A stretch of DNA of 64,000 nucleotides from the NCBI RefSeq assembly GCF_023343835.1, contig NC_064443.1, positions 62,001 to 126,000 on the forward strand, in the 5' to 3' direction. The notes beneath the pieces are model-generated. The model was not told where the DNA came from. It did no database searches and saw only the letters and a list, made by a program, of their open reading frames with translations. Numbering within the stretch: the stretch's first letter is position 1; every line of letters begins with the position of its first letter. The stretch is from Lagopus muta. Taxonomy: Eukaryota; Chordata; Aves; Galliformes; Phasianidae. Made by a program: the position numbers and the translations under genes. This document shows positions 11,221-23,943 of the stretch, piece after piece.

Positions 11221-14200
11221 ACAATAGATAACAACAAAACAGATGAGATATATACTGGGAGCTTCAGGGAAGGAATTGTTGCTATGATAATTCTATGATA
11301 ATTACAAGAAAAGATGTAAAACCATGTGAATTAAAACTTCTAATATTTACATTCTCTTGTACTAATTGAATGTTTCATAAAACATGGACTTTGGGGGTAA
11401 CCTGTAAAGCTTTTGCCTGAGCCTAATGGAATTAGCTGTTTTTATGTCTCTCTCATTACTACAGTATCTAACCACCTTTAGCACCAAATCGGTAGTCTTA
11501 TCAGGATCTACTGTAAAATTTTTCCCTAATAAACGGTGACCTGTGGGTTTTTTTAATTGAGGATACTGTTTTTCGTCCACAGTTCATTATGAGTTTATTT
11601 ATGAAAATTTAGATGTTAACTTACATCTTTTGAGTTCTAATGGAGGAGAGAGTTAAAGGCTGTTAAACTGTAACTGTTAACACTGTTAAAGATACCTTCC
11701 CATCCATCATGTGCCCAGAGTCCATTGTAGAATGCCAAACCAATTAGAGCTAACAGAAACTTTACTGTCCTTGAAAAACCCAAAACTTTCAAGATTCTTT
11801 CCTGGAAATAAGACGAATACTAGTGACATAGTGTTGTAATTTGGCTAATTGCCACTAGACAAAGAAAAACTCCAGCATCTCCTGGGTCTTTTGAAACATC
11901 TTGTTAAAAATCAATTAATAGAATTTTTATGAACTTACTGGTAGTATTGAAATTCTTACCCCACTTCCTCTTAAAGAAAGTACTGTAGTTTTGAAGAGTC
12001 TTTGGGACAGCAACACTGAAGAAAGATAGCCTTATTTTTGTGCCACTTTTTGTCAGTAGGAAATTCTTAAAGATCACAGCAGAAACTAAAATAATTGTTG
12101 GAAGTGAATGTATGTTTTGATTACCTTGTGCAAGGAGAACAATCCCACTTATAGCAATGATTGCCACAACTATCATTTTAGCAGCTGTAAGAAAATTCTG
12201 GAGATAACTTCCCAGCTTAACATTCAGTGAATTCACTATTGTAATTACCACTAAAAGAAATAAAACATGTTTTGCATTAAATTTGTCAGAGCAGAGAGAA
12301 AAGTACGTTTGAACATTTTTTCCCTTCCTCCCTTTAATGCTTTTTCCTCATAGGCTATATATGTAACTCACAATTTTTAACGTGAATGGTTGATTTAAAA
12401 TAGCAAGGAAAAAGTTACTGAATTAGGTATCTACCTTTAACAACAACAAAATTATGTACATAGAACTGCAATGCATTATGATAATGCAGAAATGCCTTTG
12501 GTAACGTTTTTTCTTCCTTTTCTGCTACAGATAAGTGTTTGTTTTATGGCTGTATTTTTCTTGGTGAAGAAGAAACCTAGGCTGGAAGCAAACCATCTAT
12601 TTTGCGTATTGAGTCAGTGAGTCCTTCCCACAGTTACTACCGTATTGTTCCAAAATTAAAATAAATTGCTATTAGTAGTTTAAAAATAATGAATAAAAAT
12701 TAATATTTTGGTCCAAAATAAAACACTGTTCCACAGTTCTGTTCCTTTTAGTGTAGCATTACTTCCTGCTGTCCTAATAAGGATTAATGTACTGAATTCT
12801 TACTGTGCTGAAATAGATGAGGATAAACAGAAGTTGCTTTGCAATTATGGAATTTGCCGCTTATAAAATAATAAAAAAAATCTTACCAATGGCAGCTGCT
12901 GCAAGGCACTTGATGACTACTTGAGGTGGATCACAACCTGGATAAAAGGGAGCTGATGCATATTCTGCAAAGCTGAGACATATGATAGCGAAAGAACTGG
13001 GTTTTATGACAAGCAGGCTCGCCCAAGAAAACAGAAATGCTGGTATTGGGCCAAAGGCCTCCATAAGGTAAGGATATTCTCCTCCTGATTTTGTGATTGT
13101 TGTACCAAGTTTAGCAAAACAGAGTGCACCTGAGCAGCAAGAAATACAGTTGTTAGTTTTTTGTTTGGTTTATACCTATCTTAAACTATTGGCTATTGAT
13201 AGTGCAATTGCAGAAGTAGATAGATATATGTAATGTATCCTTAATTATTTCATGTTCGTGTACATTTGACTGTGCACATCAGATTTTTAATTGTGAATTG
13301 TGAGGATGTGTGTGAGTTTGTGTAAAACACTGAAACTTCAGTGACAATCTAGAATTTACTGTTAGTCGCATTTAAGACTCGTAGATCAAGTACAAAGGTT
13401 CTGATTGCATTAAGAGCCAACACTTAACATCAGATGACAACTGCAATAAGTTGATGTACTTTTTAGAAACCTATGGGGAAAAAGATCTTGTTGCACAATT
13501 TTGAAGAAAAATGTCTACTGAGCTCATCTTTAAAGTACAATGGCACTTTTAGTTTCATTGTGGTAGTTGGTATCTTACTCAGAAATGGTTGTTTTTATGC
13601 TCTGTATCTGACATAACGAACACTTAATTCCTTCTTTTCCTAATTGAAATATTCTGAGGTGCTTAGTACTAAATTTTGTATGATAAACTTAGACTTACAC
13701 AACTACAGAAAAACAGTAGGAATACCAGGCTGCTGCTGATAGATCTTGCATAGTATTTTGCCTGTGACTTAAGTAGGTGTTCTCTTCATTACAATTAGTG
13801 AATAAAGTGAACAAAACTTGAATCCTGCTTCAAGAAATAAGCTAAAAACGTTCTTTATGATTTTAATAGCTTAATCTGTTGTTTATAAACAACACATTTA
13901 TTGCAGTCATCAGAGTATTACTGATGTTAATATAGGTGCTATTACCTAATTTCCGAAATGAGTTATATGCAGACACAGAGTAGTAAATTAAATGATTTAA
14001 GCAAAAATTCAAACTTGTTGCGTGGACTCCGTTTACCTAGTGTTGCGAGAACTCCACAGACTGCCCAGATGGTTAAACAAGGACCCACTGCTCCATCATT
14101 GGCAAGTACTGATTTTGGAGAAACAAAGATACGTGAACCAATAATTGTGCCAACGATCATACAGATTCCACTAATCAGACCCACCTTGAAATAGAAGGAG

Positions 14201-15429
14201 ACGTTTCGGTAAAGGAATTTCTAATAACCACTTTTCAGTTTAATATAACAATAGTAATTGACATCAGTGATTTATTGTTGTCGCTTTCAACATGAGGTTT
14301 CAGCTAACTAGTAAACTGGAATTTCTTTTCTTCCAAATACCTACATGGCCTGTGGCATGCTAGCTTGCATATTTGTTTTCATAAACCATATTTTGTTTTT
14401 TGAATTATATGGGTCTCAAAATCAACTTTGTACAAATGAGCAATTATCTGTATTTGACTTAACTGTCACATTTTGGTGAAGACTTGAATTCTGAATTTTT
14501 ATAACTTATAAGACGTGCCTTCTTGGAGGGATTCTGTCCTCCTTTAAGCAGTTGCTCTACTCTCCTTGCTTCAGATATTTTCTGCACAGAAATTACCTTA
14601 ATATCAATACATGATGAAAAGATCACGTTCTCCAGACTTTGTAGTGATCTGCATATTAGATGAATCTAATAAAACTTCAGCCTCAAAAGTCAAGGGCATG
14701 GGCATCTTAAATTCTCCTTAAGTTATAGCTAGTCTAGTAGCATCAGTATTTTGCCAGTCCAGAATCTTAGCACCTAAATGAAGCTATGCAGAGTATAGTT
14801 TTCCAGGTTGCTTAAACTGAAAGTTAAATTACACTTCCCTTTGTGAGTCTTGTCAGAGGTAAAAGTGGCATATCTTCTCTATAAAAGCATCTATCACTTT
14901 CTGGAGAAGAAAAATTACTATTTGTCTTCCTTTGCAATTAGCTTTTTAATGGACATACACCCTAACAAATTTGCAGAAGCAGTGAGCTGAACCAACCCTA
15001 TTCAGCCTCTGAGGAGAATTAGTGAAGTTCATAACATGCTGAGCTGAGCAATTCTGAAGTAGAAAATACTAAAAAAAAATAATTTAAAGACTTGAAAATT
15101 ATATGTGCATTCTTTTAATGGTGCTTATATCAGAGCTGTGTACATAGTTAATGAGTTCATAAAATGTAATTCAAACACATCATGAAGAAACCAGTACGCT
15201 GTTGCAAGTAAGGGCAGTTTCAACTTTAGTATGATAATACATAGTCACAAATACATTCTTACTGCCTCCCCGTGCCAGCCCTTCACATGCGCATATTAAG
15301 GAGTGGGTGTTGGCATTTACCTCTTTTTTTAGGTTCATAGCTTGGGGTTCCTGACTCTGAGTGGATTGTCCATCCTCTGTTCTGTTGTCCTGTTCTTTTC
15401 TTTTCCTCAAGCTTCCTTCACCCATTTGA

Positions 15430-17545
15430 TTTACTTGTTGAAATATCTGAATAAATTAAAGGACAAAAAACCAGTGTAGTCTCTCTCTTTTGAATGCCTC
15501 TAGGAGACCAGGCTGATTTAATCTTTCACCTAGAAGCCAGCTGCTTTTCTTACTGAAGAGACAATTCCTGATCTTTGTTAAATTAGGCCTTTTCCTGATT
15601 TCTTGGAGATGCAAGTATGTTAGACCAGGTGTCATTTCCTGTGACTAAATAGCAGCTCTTTGCTTCAGAAAGTGTTGCTGTTCTTCTCTGTGTTGACTTA
15701 GGGTGAATGTCTTCTACTGAACGTTATATTCTGTTTAGAATTAGACTGTAAACAATTTGACTTCAAAAAAATTAATTTTAGACTTGTGAATGTAGTATTT
15801 TCTTGGGAATTTTGTTTGTTTCACACAGTATTAGAATAAAATCCAACCTGAAGTAGTGATGGAAATGGAGGTTAAAATAGATTAGTCCTGATTCCCACTG
15901 TTGATTCAGTCAGTCTTCTCTCTCCTTAGACTCTCCACCTGTAGTTGTTAGAACCTGAACCTTGAAGATTGTTTGGCAGCTGAAGAGACAATAATTCAGG
16001 TATGCTTCGTGTTCAGACAATTCAGCTGATATCCACTAATTGGCTTCTTTTGTAGCCTTTTAAATTGATGGAATATCTATCTCGGTACTGTTGGTCTTCA
16101 GAAATGTTTCTGTTATAGAGAAACCTGGTTTATGACTTAAAGATTTTAAAAATCAATGTAATCCAACTTACGATTCAAGCTATAATGGAAAACTGCCCAT
16201 ATAAGGAATGTAGGGCTTGGGTCACTGAACTCTTACAGCTTTGTGCCCAATGTTTCTCTTTAAAGTTTTTTGTCTAGAATATGTTGTCATCTTGTAGTAA
16301 TTCATACTGTCACTTACCTTATTTGTATTTCCTTGGTGTAATTCAGGGATCTCTGTATAGTGTTTCTCTTTTCTCCCGTTAGATTTACCAGCCAGTTAAA
16401 GAGCAACACAGAAACCAGGATATGCAGAAGCAACAGCAGCTTAAGTACAGAGGTTATAAAAGGTAATCATTAAACCTGTTCTCAGACAAGAAGCTTTGAG
16501 ATGGGAACCACAGGTAAACCAATAGTCCAGTTAGTTTATCTTTAAAACAAAAAGGTTTTTTTTCCATTTGTTAAGAATGTTTGTCCAGTACCTAAGCGTT
16601 TTATTATATAGTGAGAGGAAATCATAATTTGGGTGGATTGTAATTTCATGTCATGATATTTCTGCTTTAGAAACTGTGGAAGATAAACTTGAAGTAATTG
16701 TTGTAGTGTGGCTGTGTTTAAAAGCATCTGTCCAGATGTTAAGTGCATCCCATACAAACAGCTTGTTTCATCTTGAGGAGATGGAAAAGTGTGAGCAGAA
16801 ATCTCTCATTTGTTTTTCATTAACCTGAAGACAGCTGAGCGGGCACCTTGTGTTCCTTTCATCTGCATTTCAAGTTTTCATTTTTGTAGATGTTTAAAAA
16901 TCTTGCTTTAGGGGTAGAAAACCTGTCTCAATTTCTGTACAACTATATATCCAGGAAAACATTGCTAATACTGTCTGCTGAAACAAGGTAGCTTCAATCG
17001 TGGTAGTCATCCCAAAACTACTAGCAAAAAAACCTGTAAGTATGTTTCACATCATTTTTAGTAATGCAAGCTGTAAGTCCTAATTAAGTCAAATGTGAAC
17101 CAACTTTTTTATTTCTACTGTTAAACTAACAGACTTCAATGTGATTAATACATTTTAAGACTTACTGTTTTGGCAATGCCTCAAGAAAAATAGTAATACA
17201 GGATTGGAAATAAGTCCACGTTGGATCTAAATATCAAAACTAGTCAAGAGTTGAGGTTGTCTGTATGTTGCTAACACAAAAACTAATCATGACATGGAAT
17301 GAGAGAAGCAAACCATTCTGTCCCAACTGTATGCTGGCATGTTGACAGCCCTTTTTTTTTTTTTTTCCCCTTTTATTAATCTGTTTAAGCATGCAGTCTT
17401 GATCAACAGAAATTCCTGGCTTTTGTAATGTTAATATAAATCTGTGATTAAAAAAAATAGCCTGAAGAAAATGTGAGACAACCCTATATTGGTTTATGTC
17501 TATCATGTTTTGTTATGGTAGAGCCGGTCTGTGCAGCATCCATTT
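15430..17545. other. AT-rich upstream flank of the SLC7A9 pseudogene
   Basis: No CpG island, exon or repeat family was seen. If the pseudogene kept a promoter it is not obvious here. A T-run lies at about 17350-17367. Confidence 0.5.
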
Positions 17546-17549
17546 TTCT

Positions 17550-18465
17550 GAGACTGAATCGCAGAATCATTAGGAGTTGGAAGGAAGCTCTGGAGATGAT
17601 TGAGTCTAACCCATCTGCTAAAGCAAGTTACCTGGAGGAGGTTGCACAGGAAAGAGTCCTAGTGCATTTTTTAGTATCTCCAGATACTCCACAACCTCTC
17701 TGGGCAGCCTGTTCCAGTACTGCGTAACCCTCAAAGTGAAGAGATTATCCCTCGTGTATATATGTGTGTTCGAGTTTGTTCCCATTGCCCCTTGTCTTGC
17801 TGCTAAACACAGCTGAAAAGAACCTGGGCCCCATACACTCAACGTCTGTCTTTTAAATATTCATAAGCATTAAGAAGATCACCTCTTCATCTTCTCCATA
17901 CTGAACAGACTCTGGTCTTTCAACCTTCCCTCACAAGGGAGTTGCTTCAGGCCCCAGTCATCTTTGTGGCCTTTTGCTGGGCTCTCTATAGAAGTTCTGT
18001 GCACTTCTTAAACAGAGGAGCCCAGAACTGGACGCCATACTCTGGATGTGGCCTCAGCAGGGCAGAGCAGAAGGGGAGGATCACCTCTGTCATCTTGCTG
18101 GCTCTTTTGAATGTATCTCAGAATACCACTAGCTTTCTTGGCCACAAGGGTACACTGCTGGCTCCTGGCCAGTCTGTTGCACAACAGGGCATCCAGGCCC
18201 TTCTCTGGAGAGCTCCTCTCCAACAGGTCAGCTCCTAAACTGTACTGTTGCACACAGTTACTCCTCCCTAGGTGTAGGATGCTGCACTTAACATTGATAA
18301 ACCTCATCTGATTCCTTTGCCCAGCTGTCCAGCCTGTCCAGGTCACACTGAATGGCAACAGTGCCTTCTGGTATGTCAGCCACTCCTCAAAGTTTCACAT
18401 TATCAGCAAACTTGCTGAGGGTGTACTCTGTCCCTTCATATAGTTCACTGATGAGGATGGAATTG
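17550..18465 (-). mobile_element. CR1 LINE, 3' part
   Basis: Reading the plus strand, the reversed CR1 3' end appears first (GAATCGCAGAATCATTAGGA). It is followed by the usual text of the CR1 ORF2 C-terminus and 3' UTR. The minus-strand frame at 18358-18008 retains the CR1 ORF2 end but is interrupted. This is an old, decayed copy. Confidence 0.9.
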
Positions 18466-18469
18466 CAAA

Positions 18470-21400
18470 ATAATATCAGTACTGAAATCAAAGCTGTAGC
18501 TGCATTTTTGCAGCTATCAATTTTATTTGCCCACTTTATTTTGGTAAGAATTAAAAGCAGGGTTAAACTTCAGGAAAAGCTTCTTCATTGTAACCAACTT
18601 GTTCAAAAGTTACCATCTGAACAGCAGAGTTGTGTGCTGTTTTTGTTTGTTTTACCAACAGAGAATAAAGAATATTAAAGTCAGAATCTTACTTTAAGCG
18701 GATGAAAAGTCAGGCATCAACAATTTACTCCTTTTCCTGCATCTTTTATAAAGACTTAAAAATTTATCTTCGTTATTGTGATACACTGATGTTTCTACAT
18801 CTATCAATTGTATATACCTAGCTTTGTATTGAATATTATATAATGTATTCCTGTGTTCTGCAGTGTATTTAGAGTGAGTAATCTTTGAATTTTACATGCA
18901 GGTAGATGTTCTGCATCCCTCGATGTTCTCAGATTTTTTTCTGCATCACACTTAGCCTTTATTTTGTTTGTTCAGATACAGTACAGGCAACATTGAATAT
19001 CTGTTAATTTTTCACTGAGCAATAAATTTATTGAATCGGTATTGAGTAAGCATTTGGAAAGTTCTCATTTATTGAATGGACGTGTTACATTTCTGCGAGT
19101 GGCTTGATTTGAGTTAGCCTGTTTCCTTATAGAAATGGAGTATATTCATTTGTTACCTATTTTTATTTTAAGGGTTAATCTTTGGATGGTATAGAGCTGT
19201 TAAAGGACTTTTACCAGCAATCCTTTTCTGAACCATTTAAAATTAAAACAGCAAGACACAACACTGAGTTCAAGAATTATACTGATTTTTTTTCTTTTTT
19301 CCTTCATGGACAGGAGGAATTACATTCTACAGCAATGGGGGAAGACTCTTTCCCTCTCAACTGCATATGTATGAAGAGATCAAGGGGTTCAAATTTCAAT
19401 GGACTTCAGAATGAAGCATTCTGTGGGCTAGTCCTGTCAGTGTAGTTTGAACCTTTTCAAATACTGTTTACTAATCATATCATAAGAAGTAATTTTCAAC
19501 TTGAATTCAGGAAACAGCAAGAAAACAGCAGCTCACCTCTGAAAACCTTATTTTATTAGTATTTTGAAGATGCATCTGTCTTGCTTGAGTTTATTCCAGA
19601 CTCAACAGAGTTTTGTTTGTTCTTAGGTGGTGGTGGTGTTTACATTTCAAGTTAAAATCAAGTGTGCTTAGTTGTTACGAACAGAATATGGTCTGTAAAT
19701 GAAGTGATGAAACTAACATGACCACAGGAGTACAAATTCTGAATTGTTATCTCTGTTTCTTGGTAAGAATTGAAGTACTTTCCCCATTTTTATTTTATTT
19801 TGTGAAAGGAAGTTGTAGCAGTGCTTACTAAGTTCATTTTACAGTCAGCAAGCTGTAAGAAGGAGAGCACTTAGTATGCTCTGTCAAGCACTGGTTGGGG
19901 TAAAGTAGTAGATAATGTCAGTGCATAACAAAAATAAATGGTCAGGGGTAAAGCTTTTGTAGTGCAATATAACATCTTTTCTGTATCATTTCTTTATAGT
20001 AGTATATGTGTGTAGTAACTAGTAGACAATGCAAAGACAAACGGCTAACTAAAAAGACTTTTATGCTTGTGTACGGGGCAAATTCATTCACTCAAGGATG
20101 CAAAATTTCAATGCATTCACGTTTGGGTGACTAATTCTAATTAAAAGGTTATTTTCTCAGAATAGGTAGTTGATCTTCACTTCAAAGATGCATGAAAACT
20201 GTGTTGCTTATGCAAATAGGAAAGAGTACTTTGTATTACTGTAATGCCTAGCATTAGCAGCCATGGCCCTGCACTTCTGAAAGAATGAGCTGCAGTAAGT
20301 ATGCATTTAATAGTCAAGCTAAATCTGGCTTTATTTCTAAAAATAATTAGCCAAGTGGATGAGGAGTATCAATTTTATAAGGCTTTTATTGATGTGTCTC
20401 ATGATATTCTCACCAGTATGTTGGAGTGGCAATGTCTAGAAAGTATGTTTAAAACTAACAGAGTACATGAAAACTAACTGGCAAAAAATGTAGGAAGAAA
20501 GAAGCAGTGACTTGCTGTCAGGCTGGGAAAAGGGTTTTTTGGTCAGAATTTGTCCAGATTCTGTCAGCAAGAATGATGCTTGTTCTGGAATGCTTGTCAT
20601 CAAAGTCTTAAATCGATGCTTGTTAGGTTAAAGAGCACATTGAATGGATGGTTAATAAAATTTCATTCAGAGAGGAAAGTAATAATCCTTTCCCAGTTTC
20701 ATGATGTGTATGAATAGATTTCTTGCACTTAAAACTGAAGCAGGAAACATTAATACATGTTTTCTTTCCAACAATATTTTCCCATGTTTCTAGACTTGTT
20801 TTGTGGTATTAAAACTAATCCCAGCACGGGCAAGAATCTGAACCAGATGTGCCATACCAAAAAAAAGCTTCATAAGACATAACTGTTTGAATCATGAGGA
20901 ATGTTCATGGTTGCTTGGTTATTAAACATCTCAGAGTGTATGTTTCCTTGTTTCTTTCCTGTTTTGTTCTGTCTTCGTAAAAAGCATATATTTAAACATT
21001 GAGCAGGATTCGCAGCACGTGCTTTGGTATGTACAAAGTGATCTCTATGCAAATCATACAAGCTGGAGAAGTTCAGTTTTCAGAGATTTATAATATCCAT
21101 AAAATGTCCGCAAAGTGGTAATAGTTAGAATTAAGAGAACAGATTGAATGAACATGTATGATAAAAGCTCTGCAACCTCTGCTAGTGTCAAGATTTTGAG
21201 GGTAAGATAGTTGTTTCACAATTCAAAAGATTTTGTCTTCCACTCTTCTTCCCAGTGCTGCTTTCTTTCATGAACTTCATCCCACTGCTTAGTTTGGTGT
21301 GGTTCAAAGGTTGCTAAAGGAATTATTTCTATCCTTGATGTTAACAGAAAAGTGAAGAATGATTACAAGTTTTGCTTCTTCCTTTGTTTTTTGAATGCTA

Positions 21401-23940
21401 GTTAAAGACCTGAAACTTCGTATTTCCCTAAAGCTCCTTCCAAAGAGGAATGGAAGTAACTTTTGTCAGATGTAAGCAAGCTTCTTTGTGATTTAACACA
21501 ATTGCTTCTTTGTTCATAGAAGCAGAGATAGAAACAATTAAACTGGTCACTCTACACTACTGGATAATATTAGGAAGTTCAAAAAAATTACAGTGGGGAG
21601 GAACTATCTTTTTCACTCAGAGGAGAAAAGCAGATTCTGGTAGTTAATGGGGAGGGTCCTGTAATCATGTTTAATACAGTGAGAGGTAATATCTTCAAGT
21701 TTGTAATGTGTAGAGAATTACAGGTTGCTAAACTGTTCAGGTTTTATTCTTTTGCATAATCTATTTTCATTAAAGTGTTCTTTGTTTAACCACTTACTCT
21801 GCCGAAGTAAGGTGAACATGGACCTCCTATTCTATTGATACAGCTTAACATTGAAGATGAAAAGAACAGACCCGTGCTTATTTTGAAAGTGGTACGCTTC
21901 TTTTCACCTTCAGTGTTCAGACCACAAATATTCCTCTTAATATAATGTTGATACTACTTTAAATAGAAGAACAACAGGCAATTACCTTTTATTGATCCTT
22001 GTTCAAGTCTTATTCTATCTTGTCCTGTTTGCTTCTGACTTGCATAGTATCTCTTTCTCTCTTTCCTATCTTCCTGTTGAATACCACAACAGAAAAAGAA
22101 GAGTCACAGTCACTTCAAGCATGAGGTAGCAGCTATCAGGATTCCAAGTCTGACACAGCTTTAACTATCATCTTTGTGAGAGAACATTCTGGCAGTACCT
22201 CTTCCCAGTGCCCAGGGGTTGCAAAGACCTGATTTCATACAGTTTGAAATAAATTAATTAGGTAAGGAAAACAATGTTAAAGAATGTGTGTGTGCTTTGG
22301 AAGAGTGGACTCCATACAATCATTTACAAGTTAATAAGGCCAGGTACCCATTCCTGGCAGTGATGGACTGTGTGTAAGTAATTTCTCTAACTGCCGCAAC
22401 TGATGCTATGGTGATGCCACAGCAATGACAATTGCAGTATTGCTTCAGAAGTGAGAGATGGAGACAACTAGACTACTAGCTTTTGGCCAAGAGGAATATT
22501 CCTTTTGCAAGATAAACTTCTTTGTCATATCTTTCAAATGCTAATACTGGTTTCTGCTACACAGTGTTTTTTAATTGCGTGTTTAATACGGTTGTAAAAT
22601 GAAAGCAGTAAGGAAGCTAGTCACATCTGACAGTTGAAATAGAGTGTAATATGATGTTGTACAGTCGTCGTGTGAAATTCCTGGTTGCCGTTTCTCAGAA
22701 CTGCTGATCGTGTATTCTTCTATTATTCCACACCACTCTGAGATACATTTCTCTCTTAACTCATCTGCCTGCCAGTGCTTTATTTATAATTGGTTGGTTT
22801 TATGCTCCTTTGCTAAATTAAGTTTCAGAAACACTGTATTTTATCACTCACTTGACTAGAATGTCATGTCAATTATGTTGCAGTGTATGCTTCTCAGCAG
22901 TAGTGCCTAACTCCATGGCTATTGTGGTGTAAAAATGTTGTTAAAGTCCATTGTTATGGGAATTAATGAAAAATGAAGATGAATGTTTTCTAACAGCTTC
23001 GGAAGGATGGATCTTGTGTTTCTATGATAGCATGTATTTGATAAACAAACAAAAGCTTTCAATTCTCCACATGGTAACCTAAATCTTACCTAACCCATCT
23101 CTCTGATTTCAAATGGAACCAAAGTATTCTGTTACTTCTTTTAGTGACCAGGATTGAATCAGCTGAGTTGAAACTCAGGCCTGCATACTTCACTCCATAA
23201 CCTCCTACCTCCCCCCTCAAGACAGAGAACATGAACACCTGAAACGCAGTGGGGCCAAGACTGCATCACTGAACTTCTCTGCAATGACACCTTAGATTAA
23301 TACAGCAAGATGAGAAATAGATACATGCATTCTATATAAACATTTTTGCCTCCCACTTTAAGTAGTGTTTGCACAAAGGCTTATTAATGAACAAACATAC
23401 CTGATAATTACATCAGCAAAAAAACAAAAACAAAAACAAACAACAACAAAAACAAAACATTCCTTACATCAAGGCTTAAGATTTCTACCATAAGTTTACT
23501 TGAAGCTTGAAATCTTGTCACTTTTGTATCACAAGAGGAATTTGAGACTCAGGGATGAGTCACACTGCCATCAAATCTGCTAGGAAATCTGAGTCAGATC
23601 CAGTGAAAAACAAACTGGAACAGACCACATACTGCATTAAAGTGACCTGCTTTTAGGCATCTGGCTCTTGAGCTGGAATCAGCAATTTTTAAGTTGGAAC
23701 TAGTTAGGATCAAATTCCACAGATAAGTTCCAAAGATCCCCTCCAGCCCAAACCAATCTACGTTGAGTGTTTACGGTCCACCTTAAGTTACTGACACCAT
23801 ATGTCTCTATAATTACACAAACATTAAGTAATAGCTTTAAGGCTTCAAGTTTTGGATTTAGGTGCCTAAGTAGGAAGAGTTCTGACTACCAAGAAACTTC
23901 TCCATTGCCTTTACACAAAGATACAAGAACATAATGCTCT
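18470..23940. other. AT-rich intergenic DNA between CR1 and EDRF1 pseudogene
   Basis: I searched this stretch on the minus strand for EDRF1 exons beyond exon 12 and saw none. ORFs are short and unsupported. A simple A/C tract lies at 23419-23458. Confidence 0.5.
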
Positions 23941-23943
23941 TAC

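Larger units (their letters stand above)
9485..15425 (-). pseudogene. SLC7A9: SLC7A9-like amino acid transporter, 5' half only
   Basis: Seven exons match SLC7A9 (b0,+AT, the light chain that pairs with SLC3A1 for cystine and dibasic amino acid uptake). Their positions are 15425-15321, 14184-14037, 13129-12887, 12250-12125, 11801-about 11696, 9960-9916 and 9608-9485. Splice phases agree for exons 1-4 and 6-7. Recognisable stretches include [44 protein letters not shown] and NQLSYITEELKNPY. Damage: the substrate-loop glycine of GSGIF is arginine (GSRIF). A conserved glutamate is lysine (CFAKLG). Exon 5 shifts frame before GLAFYNG, consistent with loss of two bases. The expected exon 5 donor reads GG. 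The codon split between exons 6 and 7 is TGA. Exons after QSQAVAV are absent. Introns are kept, so this is a duplicated or decayed gene, not a retrocopy. Confidence 0.87.
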
